A DNA stretch of 64,000 nucleotides from CAXXOK01 sp963663285 (GTDB lineage: Bacteria; Bacillota; Clostridia; Christensenellales; Aristaeellaceae): NCBI GenBank assembly GCA_963663285.2, contig CAXXNI010000005.1:1-64000 (forward strand). The letters are read 5' to 3'. A program made the translations under genes and the position numbers. The stretch's first letter is position 1; every line of letters begins with the position of its first letter. Of the stretch, positions 42,322-51,242 are shown in pieces. The notes beneath the pieces were generated by a model. That model was not told where the DNA came from and ran no database searches. It was given only the letters and a program-made list of their open reading frames with translations.

Positions 42322-42861
42322 CTAAAAGAACGTGCCGAACTCCCCATCCGGTATGGGCCGGGTAAGCCCCAATACACCGGGCCACTGCCCGGTATCCGCG
42401 ATGATGAAGCCCATCAGCATGCCCATATGGCTATGCAGATGGCGAAACTGCGACAGGATCAGCGTAAAACGCGTCCATTCACAATCCGGCGGTGCTTCCA
42501 GCAGCATGGCGTCGGTCAGGGTGGCGTTATAGGCGTTTATTTTCGCCTTTACGCCGTGCAAATAGCGGATCACATCCGCCCGGCTGAGCTGCCGTCCGGA
42601 GGGTGCATCCAGATTATGCAGGTCTTTTTCGTGAAACGGGGGCTGCGTATACCGCATGGGGTTGATGTACCATTGGTCCAGCGAGTGGAGCATATGGTAT
42701 GCGTGCTTCCAGATGGGCATTTCGCAATAGGCGCGGTTCCACAGCTCGTCCGGTACGCAGAAAAGAACGTTTTCCACTTCCCAGAGGGCGCGGGCAGCCG
42801 CATCGCGTACCGCATCGGTATAACTGCCGCCGGAGTTTACCGGGATACCGCCTTTTTCCAC
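42322..42861 (-). CDS. DinB-like metal-binding four-helix protein
   Basis: A 179-residue DinB/YfiT-type protein. The three metal-binding His are suggested by WKHAYHMLHSLDQWY (around 50-60) and RHLHSHMGMLMGF (around 140-150). Relatives are thiol-dependent or uncharacterised stress proteins. The start is GTG 42861 with GGGAGGATAACCCCC in front. It lies 36 bases after the zinc-ribbon gene. Confidence 0.78.
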   Translation of the reverse strand: MEKGGIPVNSGGSYTDAVRDAAARALWEVENVLFCVPDELWNRAYCEMPIWKHAYHMLHSLDQWYINPMRYTQPPFHEKDLHNLDAPSGRQLSRADVIRYLHGVKAKINAYNATLTDAMLLEAPPDCEWTRFTLILSQFRHLHSHMGMLMGFIIADTGQWPGVLGLTRPIPDGEFGTFF

Positions 42862-42896
42862 GGGGGTTATCCTCCCGGCGGTTTGAGTGCAGAGCT

Positions 42897-43604
42897 TTAG
42901 TTCAGCTGCAAGCCCATGGCCGCCATCGCCTGATCAAGATACTGCGTGTTGTTCAGCTGCTGGGCAAAACCCGCGTAGAACGCCTGCATCAGCAGGGAAC
43001 GCTGCTCGGGCAGAAGCGCCTTGTCCGTTCTGATGGCGGAGAGCATACGTATAGCGGGATCGGCCAGCAGCTTGGGGGCGCGGCTGTCCAGCCCGAAGCC
43101 GAAGTAGCGGCGCATATACTTGCTGCTGCCAAACAGGAACAGCTGAATAAACTCGCGCGAGAGCCGCGTGAGATAATGGCGCATGAACGCATCCGCATCC
43201 GGCGCTAGGGAGAGGCACTTGGCCAGATCGGGGTGGAAGAACAACTCCGTGCGCATGGCGGCGATTTTATCATCGGACAGTGCATCGGTATCCAGATAGA
43301 TCATGAGCAGATAGCTCTTGATTACAGAAAAATCAAACACTTTGGGGTTGCGATCGTACAGCCGCCCCAGCATGAGGATTTCTTCGGCAATCGCGAGGCT
43401 GTCGGGATGCTCTGTTTGTGCTTTTTCCAGCAACTCGTGTTTTTTGCGCGGGTCTGTGAGGGCGGCGACCTGTTTCAGCACAGCCTCCACCGCTTCGTTT
43501 TCCGCTTTTGGTACTGCCAGCGCGCCGCCGCAATACGGGCAGAAGGCGGCTCCACTATCCAGTTCAAGGGGTTTTCCGCAATGCGGGCAGGGTTTCGTAC
43601 TCAT
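42897..43604 (-). CDS. Zinc-ribbon protein of unknown function
   Basis: A 235-residue protein with an N-terminal zinc ribbon (CPHCGKPLE ... FCPYCGGAL) followed by an all-helical region. No enzymatic motif is seen in the remaining 200 residues, which may be a TPR-like or helical scaffold. The start ATG 43604 overlaps the nadE stop by 4 bases (ATGA) and follows TTAGGAGGGACCC. Confidence 0.85.
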   Translation of the reverse strand: MSTKPCPHCGKPLELDSGAAFCPYCGGALAVPKAENEAVEAVLKQVAALTDPRKKHELLEKAQTEHPDSLAIAEEILMLGRLYDRNPKVFDFSVIKSYLLMIYLDTDALSDDKIAAMRTELFFHPDLAKCLSLAPDADAFMRHYLTRLSREFIQLFLFGSSKYMRRYFGFGLDSRAPKLLADPAIRMLSAIRTDKALLPEQRSLLMQAFYAGFAQQLNNTQYLDQAMAAMGLQLN

Positions 43605-45526
43605 TCAGGGTCCCTCCTAACATCGGTCTTGTGCGGCATCCAGAGTGCGCCGCTCATATCGGCAGGCATACGCCAGTCGCCGCGCGGGCTGAGGCTGATG
43701 CTGCCTACCTTGGGTCCGTCCGGTACACAGTTGCGCTTGTACTGCTGGGCAAAGAAGCGGCGGGTGAAGGTGGCAAGCTGCTTATCAATCTTGGCCTCGT
43801 CGTACACGCCCGCGAAGGTCTGCATGGCAAAACGCTTCAGGCGGTCGGGTCCGCTGCCGCTGTCCAGCATATGGTAGAGGAAAAAATCGTGCAGGGTATA
43901 ATCGCCGATAATGTCCTCGGTGCGTTGGTTCAGTTCTCCTTCGGTCACGGGGAGAAGCTCCGGGCTGATGGGGGTATCCAGCACATCGCGGCAAACGGCC
44001 TGTACCGCACCGCCGAAATCATGCTCGCTGATGTACTTGACCAGGCTTTTCACCAGCGTTTTGGGCACAGAGCAGTTGACGTTGTACATGCTCATATGGT
44101 CGCCGTTATAGGTGGAAAAACCCAGTGCGGCCTCGCTCATATCGCCGGTGCCCAGCACGATGCCGCCTACCTTGTTGGCGTAGTCCATCAATATCTGGGT
44201 GCGTTCGCGGGCCTGCGAATTTTCATAGGTCACATCGTGCACGTTTTCATCGTGTGCAATATCGGCAAAATGCTGCCGCACGGCGTCGCCGATGCCGATT
44301 TCCAGCGCCGTTACCCCCAGCGCCTCCATGAGCTGATCGGCGTTGGATTTGGTGCGCTTGCCCGTACCCATGCCCGGCATGGTGATGGCGTACAGCCCCG
44401 TGCGCGGCAGGGAGAGCATATCCAGCGCGCGCGCGCCGACGAGCAGCGCCAGCGTGCTGTCCAGCCCGCCGGAAACGCCCACGACCAGATGCCCGGAGTG
44501 GATAGCGCTCAGGCGCGTAGCGAGGCCAGTACACTGGATGCGCACAATCTCTTCCAGATTCTCGTTTTTCTCGGTTTCGGGCGGCACAAAGGGAAACGGC
44601 GCAATGTAGCGCAGCAATTCGCCTTGTTCCGGCTCTGTCTGGGTGGCAAGCGGGATGATCGTCATGGGCTTGGGTGCGCGTTCCACCTGGTGGAAGCTGC
44701 CGTTGCGCTGGCGCTGGTAGCGCAGGCGCTGCACATCGATATCCGCTACGGCGCTGTCGCCCGTTAAGGCGAAGCGTTTGCCCTCGGCCAGCGCGCGGCC
44801 GTTTTCAAACACGCCGGTATAGCCGCAAAACACCAGATCGCTGGTGCTTTCGCCAAAGCCCGCACCCGCGTAGGCATACCCGGCATATAACCGTCCGCTT
44901 TGCTGGCTGAGCAGCTGACGGCGGTAGGCATGCTTGGTTACCAGTGCGTTGCTGGCGCTGGGATTGAGTATCACATCCGCTCCTTCCACCGCGTAGCGGC
45001 AGCTGGGGGGGATGGGCGTCCACAAATCCTCGCAAATTTCCACGGCGAAGCTGAAGCCGCCGGTTTCAAACAGCAAATCGGGCGCGAAGGGGCAATGCAC
45101 CCCGTCCTGATGGAGCACCGGGTCGGCCTGCGTGCCGCAGACGAACCAGCGCGTTTCGTAAAACTCGTTGCCGTTGGGCAGGTACAGCTTGGGTACGATA
45201 CCCTGCACCTTGCCGCCCTGCAATACCGCCGCGCAGTTAAAAAGCCGGCTGCGCTGGTTAATGGGGAGACCAACGATAACGGCCATATCCCCGGTTTCGG
45301 TGGCGAGGGTTTTCAGCGCGGCAAACGCGGCGCGCTGCACCGGCTCGTGCGCCAGCAGATCGCCCAGAGTATAGCCGGTAAGGCACAATTCCGGGAAAAC
45401 CGCCACCTGTACGCCCTGCGCCTGCAGGGTTTTCATCCTTTGGCGGATTTCCACGATATTCTTTTGCACATCGCCCAAATGCACCGGCAGGCTCGCAGCG
45501 GCGACACGGGCAAAATCGCTCGGCAT
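43601..45526 (-). CDS. nadE: Glutamine-dependent NAD synthetase
   Basis: A 641-residue two-domain enzyme that makes NAD from deamido-NAD using glutamine. The N-terminal nitrilase-like amidase has the Glu-Lys-Cys triad in FPELCLTG, PKLYLPN and EICEDLW. The C-terminal synthetase has the P-loop SGGLDSTLAL and GTGDMSEAALGFSTY. Length matches the glutamine-dependent class (about 640). The start is ATG 45526 with AAAGGGG at 8 bases; the longer frame to 45577 is less likely. It is coupled to the zinc-ribbon gene. Confidence 0.94.
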   Translation of the reverse strand: MPSDFARVAAASLPVHLGDVQKNIVEIRQRMKTLQAQGVQVAVFPELCLTGYTLGDLLAHEPVQRAAFAALKTLATETGDMAVIVGLPINQRSRLFNCAAVLQGGKVQGIVPKLYLPNGNEFYETRWFVCGTQADPVLHQDGVHCPFAPDLLFETGGFSFAVEICEDLWTPIPPSCRYAVEGADVILNPSASNALVTKHAYRRQLLSQQSGRLYAGYAYAGAGFGESTSDLVFCGYTGVFENGRALAEGKRFALTGDSAVADIDVQRLRYQRQRNGSFHQVERAPKPMTIIPLATQTEPEQGELLRYIAPFPFVPPETEKNENLEEIVRIQCTGLATRLSAIHSGHLVVGVSGGLDSTLALLVGARALDMLSLPRTGLYAITMPGMGTGKRTKSNADQLMEALGVTALEIGIGDAVRQHFADIAHDENVHDVTYENSQARERTQILMDYANKVGGIVLGTGDMSEAALGFSTYNGDHMSMYNVNCSVPKTLVKSLVKYISEHDFGGAVQAVCRDVLDTPISPELLPVTEGELNQRTEDIIGDYTLHDFFLYHMLDSGSGPDRLKRFAMQTFAGVYDEAKIDKQLATFTRRFFAQQYKRNCVPDGPKVGSISLSPRGDWRMPADMSGALWMPHKTDVRRDPE

Positions 45527-45697
45527 CGGGATGATCCCCTTTCTTGCTAAAACCCGGCCTGCACAGCCGGCTTGCACCGGATTGCGGCGTAAACACGGCG
45601 GTACTTGGGGCCGGTATCCGCGGGCACGGCCCGCGAGGGGCTTATGCCATTGCGCTTTTCCTGTATAGGCGGGCGCGCAATGGTGGGAAAGGCCGTA

Positions 45698-46693
45698 TTA
45701 CGGCACTTTGATGAGCATGGTTTTCTGGTCGTCCATTTCCACCTGCAAAAGTCCGTCTTTTTCCAGCGCTTTGAGCACATCGCTGAAACGCTTGTAGCCC
45801 AGCGCGCGCTCGGCAAAATCCGGGTAGGAGGATTGGATGTCCGCCTTGAGGATGCTGGGGTTGATGCGGTCAAACCCATCCTCTTTGTAGCGCTGCAATT
45901 GCTCGCGGAAAGCGTCCTTCCAGTTGTCCTTGGTAATCTTGGGGGCGGCGGGCTCTTTGGCGGGCGTGCCCAGCGATACCATGACGTTGAAATTATCGTT
46001 GCGGATGCGCAGGTTGCCGTACGTTTTCATCAGCTTATCCAAAAGCTTTAAAAACGTGGTGCAGCCAAACGCCTTTTCGTTAAAGTCCGGACGCAGGCGC
46101 AACAGGATGCCTTTGAGCTCGCTGGCATACAGCTCGTCCTTATCGGTCTGCTCGTCCAAAATATTTTCAATCAGTTTATTCAGTTCCTGCTCGTCCAGCG
46201 GCTCTTTATCGGCGGCTGCGGATTTCTTTTTGCTTTCCGGTTTCCGGGCGCGGCCGCTGACGTTTTCCAGAAATTGAAACTCGTTGCAGGCGTTGATAAA
46301 AATATTGCTGGCGGCTTCGCTGCGGCTGATGCCCAGCACAAACTTGCCCATGCTTTTCAGCCGGCCGACCAGCGGGGTATAATCGCTGTCGCCGGACACG
46401 ATGCAAAAGCTGTTGATGAGCGGGTTGGTGTAGGCTACCTCCAGCGCGTCGATTACCAGCAGGATATCGGCGTTGTTTTTCTGGCTGATGCCGTAGCGCA
46501 GGCTGGGCACGACCGTAAAGGTGTTGCTGAGCAGCACCTCTTTCAAGTCGCTGTACTGGTCGGTATAGCCGTATACCTTGCCCAGCAGGATGTCGCCGCG
46601 GATTTTTACCTTTTCAAGAACGTTGAGCAGGGTGGATACCTTGGCACCGCAGTTTTCCAGGTCTACAAATAAAGCGAATTTCGCTGTTTCCAG
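45698..46693 (-). CDS. NYN-domain ribonuclease-like protein with OST-HTH/LOTUS domain
   Basis: A 331-residue protein. The N-terminal NYN/LabA-like PIN-fold domain has FVDLENCGAKV, DILLVIDALE and VSGDSDYTPLVGRLKSMGK with the acidic residues of the nuclease site. A charged linker leads to two OST-HTH/LOTUS-like winged helices (LRPDFNEKAFGCTTFLKLLDKL and ADIQSSYPDFAERALGYKRFSDVLKALEKDGLL). The normal ATG/GTG/TTG frame opens only at 46546, leaving out the start of the nuclease domain; CTG 46693 behind AGAGGAG restores it. It probably acts on RNA. Confidence 0.78.
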   Translation of the reverse strand: METAKFALFVDLENCGAKVSTLLNVLEKVKIRGDILLGKVYGYTDQYSDLKEVLLSNTFTVVPSLRYGISQKNNADILLVIDALEVAYTNPLINSFCIVSGDSDYTPLVGRLKSMGKFVLGISRSEAASNIFINACNEFQFLENVSGRARKPESKKKSAAADKEPLDEQELNKLIENILDEQTDKDELYASELKGILLRLRPDFNEKAFGCTTFLKLLDKLMKTYGNLRIRNDNFNVMVSLGTPAKEPAAPKITKDNWKDAFREQLQRYKEDGFDRINPSILKADIQSSYPDFAERALGYKRFSDVLKALEKDGLLQVEMDDQKTMLIKVP

Positions 46694-46861
46694 GGGGAAT
46701 CTCCTCTTTCATATGGTCGTATCGTAAAGTGCAAAGTTGCGTGTAAAAGGGTTTTACCAGCGTGATGCTGTTTTGCTAAGCGTTTTTGGGAAATAGCAGG
46801 GTTCAGTATAAGCCAATGCAAGAACGTCCGCGCCTGCGGACGGAAACGGGCTTATGTACGC
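46694..46861. other. Spacer with weak hairpin
   Basis: CGTCCGC/GCGGACG stem at 46826-46843 followed (minus strand) by TTCTTGC may end the GntR transcript. Otherwise nothing is seen. Confidence 0.45.
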
Positions 46862-47578
46862 TTATATGCGGAAGGTGAATTTATCACCGCGAATCCATTG
46901 CCGGCTGGTGTGCAGGGGCCGGTCGTGCTGGTCGAACACAATTTCATCCAGCAAGAGCAGCGCCTCTCCGGGCGCGGTGCCCAGATAGCGGCTGACGGCA
47001 GGCGTGCTGTGCCCCAGCGATATATCGTGTATCGCGCGGCTGGGGATTAACCCGTGTGCCTGCAAAAGCCCGTACAGCGACCCGGTCAGCGTTTCGTACT
47101 CCAAAAAGGAGAGCGAGGTGGGGAAGCGGTTATACTCCAGCATTACCGGCTCGTCATCGCACAGGCGCAGACGGCAGATTTCAATGATCTGCTCATTCTC
47201 GCCAAGGTTCAGGCGTTTACGGTCCTCCGGCGCGGCGGGCTCGCGGCGGCAATCGATTATGCGGCTGGCGGCGCTGCGCCCCATAGCCGTACAAGCGTCC
47301 GAAAAGCTGGTAATGTGACCCAGATCACGCGTTAAGCGGGCACTGGCCACATAGGTGCCTTTGCCCTGCCTGCGCACCAGCAGCCCTTCCTGCACCAGAT
47401 CCAGCAAAGCCTTGCGTACAGTCACCCGGCTTACGCCGTATGTCTGGCAAAGCGTCTGCTCGCTGGGTATGCGTCCGCCGGCGGGATACACGCCCGCCAT
47501 AATATCATCTTTTAAGTGCCGCATCAGTTGTTGATACAGCGGGTTGGAGCTTCCTTTTTCCAAAGCTGCGTCCGTCAT
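46862..47578 (-). CDS. GntR family regulator, HutC subfamily
   Basis: A 238-residue repressor. The N-terminal winged helix (residues 10-75: PLYQQLMRHLKDDIMAGVYPAGGRIPSE then VSRVTVRKALLDLVQEGLL and the wing GKGTYV) is a classical GntR domain. The C-terminal UTRA ligand domain follows (ENEQIIEICRLRL, VMLEYNRFP, LLLLDEIVFD). Ligands in this subfamily are usually sugar phosphates or amino acid catabolites. The gene is not next to a metabolic operon. ATG 47578 follows GGGAGGTGAACGT. Confidence 0.9.
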   Translation of the reverse strand: MTDAALEKGSSNPLYQQLMRHLKDDIMAGVYPAGGRIPSEQTLCQTYGVSRVTVRKALLDLVQEGLLVRRQGKGTYVASARLTRDLGHITSFSDACTAMGRSAASRIIDCRREPAAPEDRKRLNLGENEQIIEICRLRLCDDEPVMLEYNRFPTSLSFLEYETLTGSLYGLLQAHGLIPSRAIHDISLGHSTPAVSRYLGTAPGEALLLLDEIVFDQHDRPLHTSRQWIRGDKFTFRI

Positions 47579-47681
47579 ACGTTCACCTCCCGGCAACCAG
47601 ATACAGTATACCGTAAAAGTTGCGAAACGGCAACGCAAACGCCGTATAAACCTATATTTGGGCCGCAGTCAGCGCGCCGGA

Positions 47682-49277
47682 CTATTCCATAAAGGAGACA
47701 AGGATGTCTGTATCGTAGGAAAATTGATAAATATCATTGATCACGCCCGCAGGCATCTCCAGCACGATAGGCGCTAATTTCAGGATCATCGTAGGCATCA
47801 GCCGCGCCTTGTATTCCTCCAGGAACGTCTCGTTGAGGTTGAAGAAATCGCTTTGCTCGTAGGTGCCTTCTTTAAATACGCTCTTATCCACGGTGGAAAG
47901 CGTACCGCTGAAATCCAGCGAAAGCGCGGGTAGCATCGTCTCGGGATGAATCCAATCCACATGCAAATCCAGCGCGTAAGGTTTTTCGGCTGCGTCGCGC
48001 GTCCAGTTAAAATCAAACATCAGGGGCTGTACTTCCTGTGTAAAGGTATAACCGGAGGCGGTCAGGGTCAGGTTGCCCTCGCCGCCGAGGTCGCCCTCGC
48101 AGGGCATGCCTGTGCCCTCGGCCGTCAGGACGATTGCGTCCTCGCCGTCCAACGCTACGGTCAGCGTAGCCGAAAGCGCCGCGCCCACATCCTGCGGCGT
48201 CCAGGCATAATCAAACGTGACGCTGTAGCCTTCGGAGGTCGGCAGGGTAAGGGTAAAGGCGTTGGCGTCGCCGTCCACATGCTTTTCAAACAGCACCTGA
48301 TCGCCGATGGAAACGGTCATGCCCTCGGCGCTCTGGGTAACGACCATATCCAGCTCGTCCGGATCGGCGGCTTCCAGTTCGTATTCGAGATTGCCCAGCA
48401 TATCCAGCGTCATATCGCTGGCGTACAGATCGGTCAGCAGGCAGGTGAAGAAATAGTAAGCGCGGTACAGATCGTTATCGTCGTTGACGATCAAATCCAG
48501 CGTTTCGCTCAACTCGTACAAATCTGCATAGGGGACGGTGTAGGTGATGCTGCCGTCAGGCTGTTCGCCATTGGCAACGAAAATGCCGGTGGGGCCGTCC
48601 GCGCCGCCGATAATGGCGATGCTGGCGGCTTCGTTTGGGGTGCCGCCGTCATCGGCAGTTACGCCGGCGGTGCCGGATGATGCCGATGCGTCACTGTTCA
48701 CGGCTGCTGCGGTGTTTGCTGCCGCGCTTGCCAGCGCCTCGGCCTTGGCGTTTTCCAGCGTTTCCACTACGGGGGTGTAATAGCTGTCGCCGATCCAGTA
48801 GGCCGCGTCGGGGTACATCAGCAGCGCCAGGTACTGCGTGGGCAGTTCCATATAGTAGTACGGCTTGAGCATGAACTCCAGAAAATTGTGCATCTGGAAG
48901 AACAACGTCTCATCGTTAAAGGCGGGGGAGGAAAGGTAGCGGTAGCTGTGGTAGCCGTCGTACACAAACGGTATTTGTTCTTCGCCGTTCAGGTTGAGCG
49001 CACCGTTCAGGTACACGCGGCTGTTGGGCGTGAACATTGCCAGCGAATCCATGGCGCCGCTTACGCTGAGCTTTTGCAAAAAGGTTTCCCAGTCTGTCAG
49101 GTGCGCGCTGCTGCCGGCGGGAAAACCGTCCGCGTGCAGCGATAGGTTCAGCGAAAAATCCGTATGGGTTACTTCGCCATCGGGTAAATACGTATCCGCC
49201 AAAGACGCGGCAGGCAACGCAAACAGGCAAAACGCCAACAGAACTGCGAAGGAACGGGACCAGATGGATCGCTTCAT
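47682..49277 (-). CDS. Large secreted protein with GGADGPT motif
   Basis: A 531-residue exported protein of unknown function. The signal peptide is MKRSIWSRSFAVLLAFCLFAL with type I cleavage near SLAD. A low-complexity Ala/Ser/Asp-rich segment (about 190-230) is followed by IAIIGGADGPTGIFV, a motif otherwise typical of the sodium-pumping decarboxylase beta subunit. The rest is acidic and beta-rich (YSVTFDYAWTPQDVG, LTLTASGYTF), reminiscent of ligand-binding or wall-associated domains. ATG 49277 follows AAAGGAGGTTTTCCC. It is monocistronic as far as visible. Confidence 0.8.
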   Translation of the reverse strand: MKRSIWSRSFAVLLAFCLFALPAASLADTYLPDGEVTHTDFSLNLSLHADGFPAGSSAHLTDWETFLQKLSVSGAMDSLAMFTPNSRVYLNGALNLNGEEQIPFVYDGYHSYRYLSSPAFNDETLFFQMHNFLEFMLKPYYYMELPTQYLALLMYPDAAYWIGDSYYTPVVETLENAKAEALASAAANTAAAVNSDASASSGTAGVTADDGGTPNEAASIAIIGGADGPTGIFVANGEQPDGSITYTVPYADLYELSETLDLIVNDDNDLYRAYYFFTCLLTDLYASDMTLDMLGNLEYELEAADPDELDMVVTQSAEGMTVSIGDQVLFEKHVDGDANAFTLTLPTSEGYSVTFDYAWTPQDVGAALSATLTVALDGEDAIVLTAEGTGMPCEGDLGGEGNLTLTASGYTFTQEVQPLMFDFNWTRDAAEKPYALDLHVDWIHPETMLPALSLDFSGTLSTVDKSVFKEGTYEQSDFFNLNETFLEEYKARLMPTMILKLAPIVLEMPAGVINDIYQFSYDTDILVSFME

Positions 49278-49358
49278 GGGAAAACCTCCTTTATCGCATA
49301 GGGCGACATACAACTGTACAACGGTTATCCTTGGCAAATTCCTGCCAACGACACGAAT

Positions 49359-51188
49359 TTATTCGGTTCTGGCGCGGGCGGCGGCACGGGCGCGGTCCTG
49401 ATGGCTCAATTCGCGCTTGCGCATACGCAGGCTTTTGGGTGTAACCTCCAAAAGCTCGTCGTCGTCAATAAACTCCAGACATTCTTCCAGCGTCATGGGG
49501 TGGATGCCCACCAACCGGAGGCTGTCCTCGCTGGAGCTGGCGTTGCGCATGTTGGTAACGTGCTTCTGCTTGCATACGTTCACCACCAGATCGTCCGGCC
49601 GGGCGTTCTGGCCGCAGATCATGCCCTTATAGACGGGGGTCTGCGGGGTGATGAACAGCGTGCCGCGCTCCTGCGTGTTGAAAAGCCCGTAGCTGGTGGC
49701 CTCGCCGGTTTCAAAGCAGACCAGCGCGCCCACGTTGCGGTGGGGAATATCGCCCTTTACGGGCTCGTAACGCTCGAACACGGCGCTCATGATGCCTTCG
49801 CCGCGCGTATCGGTCATAAATTCGCTGCGGTAGCCGAACAGCCCGCGCGAGGGAATGAGAAACTCCAGCCGTACGCGTTCCAGCCCGTGCATGCTTTCCA
49901 GCGTGCCGCGGCGGCGGCCGATTTTTTCGATTACAGCGCCTGCGTAGGCCTGCGGTACGTCCGCAACCATGCGCTCGACCGGCTCGTACTTTTTGCCTTC
50001 GATTTCGCGGTAGATCACCTGCGGTTTGCTCACCTGGAATTCGTACCCCTGACGGCGCATGTTTTCAATAAGGATGCTCAGGTGCAATTCGCCGCGGCCG
50101 CGCACCTCGAAGGCGTCGGGGCTGTCGGTCTCATTCACGCGCAGGCTTACGTCGGTTTGCAGCTCTTTGAGCAGGCCGAGGGCGCGCAGGTGGCGGCTGG
50201 TCACATAGTCGCCCTCGCGCCCGGCAAAGGGGCTGTTGTTGACGCTGAAGGTCATGGTTACAGTCGGCTCGGTAATGCTGACAAACGGCAGCGCTTCCAC
50301 CGCTTGCGGGTCGCACACCGTATCGCCGATCTGAATATCCTCCAGACCACTCATGGCAACGATGTCGCCCATGGAGGCGCTTTCAGCGGGCACGCGCTTG
50401 AGGCCGTCGAAGGTGAACAGGCTCGTCAGGCGCAGCGGCTGGCTGACGGTTTTGGTGTTGTTGTTGGTTTTGACCACGCTCATGTTGGTCACCAGCGTGC
50501 CGCGGTTGATGCGGCCAATACCGATGCGGCCCACGTACTCGTTATAGTCGATCGTGGAAACCAGCACCTGCGCGGGGCCCTCCATATCGCCTTCGGGCGC
50601 AGGAATGTGCTCCAGAATGGTTTCAAACAGCGGCACAAGATCATCGCCCGGCTTATCCATATCCAGCGTGGCGGTGCCTTCGCGGGCGGAAGCGTACACA
50701 ATGGGGCGGTCCAACGCCGTCTCGTCCGCGCCCAGATCGATAAACAGATCCAGCACCTCGTCCACCACTTCATCGCAGCGGGCATCCGGGCGGTCCATTT
50801 TATTGATGACGACGATAACGGGCAGCTTCAGCCCCAGCGCCTTTTGCAGCACGAAGCGGGTCTGCGGCATGGGGCCTTCAAAGCTGTCCACCAGCAAAAG
50901 CACGCCGTCTACCATTTTCAGCACGCGCTCCACCTCGCCGCCGAAATCGGCATGGCCCGGTGTATCCACAATGTTGATTTTGGTGTCGTTGTAATGCACG
51001 GCGGTGTTCTTGGCTAAAATGGTAATGCCGCGCTCGCGCTCAATATCGTTGGAGTCCATTACGCGGTCGACCACCTGCTGGTTTTCGCGGTACGCGCCGC
51101 CCTGCTTGAGCATTTTATCCACCAGCGTGGTTTTGCCGTGGTCAACGTGGGCAATAATGGCAATGTTACGGATATCGTTACGAATCAT
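49359..51188 (-). CDS. typA: Translational GTPase BipA/TypA
   Basis: A 609-residue ribosome-binding GTPase. G1 is AHVDHGKTTLV, switch II DTPGHADF, NKMDRPD the base motif, and VYASAREG G5. The C-terminal BipA-specific domain is present (GRRRGTLESMHG, IPSRGLFGYRSEF, TPQTPVYKGMI). BipA aids ribosome assembly and low-temperature or stress translation. The start is ATG 51188 with GGAAG at 10 bases; ATG 51197 and 51218 are alternatives. It is preceded by prfC in the same orientation, 54 bases away. Confidence 0.94.
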   Translation of the reverse strand: MIRNDIRNIAIIAHVDHGKTTLVDKMLKQGGAYRENQQVVDRVMDSNDIERERGITILAKNTAVHYNDTKINIVDTPGHADFGGEVERVLKMVDGVLLLVDSFEGPMPQTRFVLQKALGLKLPVIVVINKMDRPDARCDEVVDEVLDLFIDLGADETALDRPIVYASAREGTATLDMDKPGDDLVPLFETILEHIPAPEGDMEGPAQVLVSTIDYNEYVGRIGIGRINRGTLVTNMSVVKTNNNTKTVSQPLRLTSLFTFDGLKRVPAESASMGDIVAMSGLEDIQIGDTVCDPQAVEALPFVSITEPTVTMTFSVNNSPFAGREGDYVTSRHLRALGLLKELQTDVSLRVNETDSPDAFEVRGRGELHLSILIENMRRQGYEFQVSKPQVIYREIEGKKYEPVERMVADVPQAYAGAVIEKIGRRRGTLESMHGLERVRLEFLIPSRGLFGYRSEFMTDTRGEGIMSAVFERYEPVKGDIPHRNVGALVCFETGEATSYGLFNTQERGTLFITPQTPVYKGMICGQNARPDDLVVNVCKQKHVTNMRNASSSEDSLRLVGIHPMTLEECLEFIDDDELLEVTPKSLRMRKRELSHQDRARAAARARTE

Positions 51189-51242
51189 TCGATTCATACT
51201 TCCTTTCTTTTTCCCCAAACGGGGTTTGCGTAAGCGCGCGGC

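Noticed and set aside
49401..51017. 538-codon plus-strand frame opposite typA
   Set aside because: Antisense shadow of a fully recognised GTPase; no ribosome binding site.
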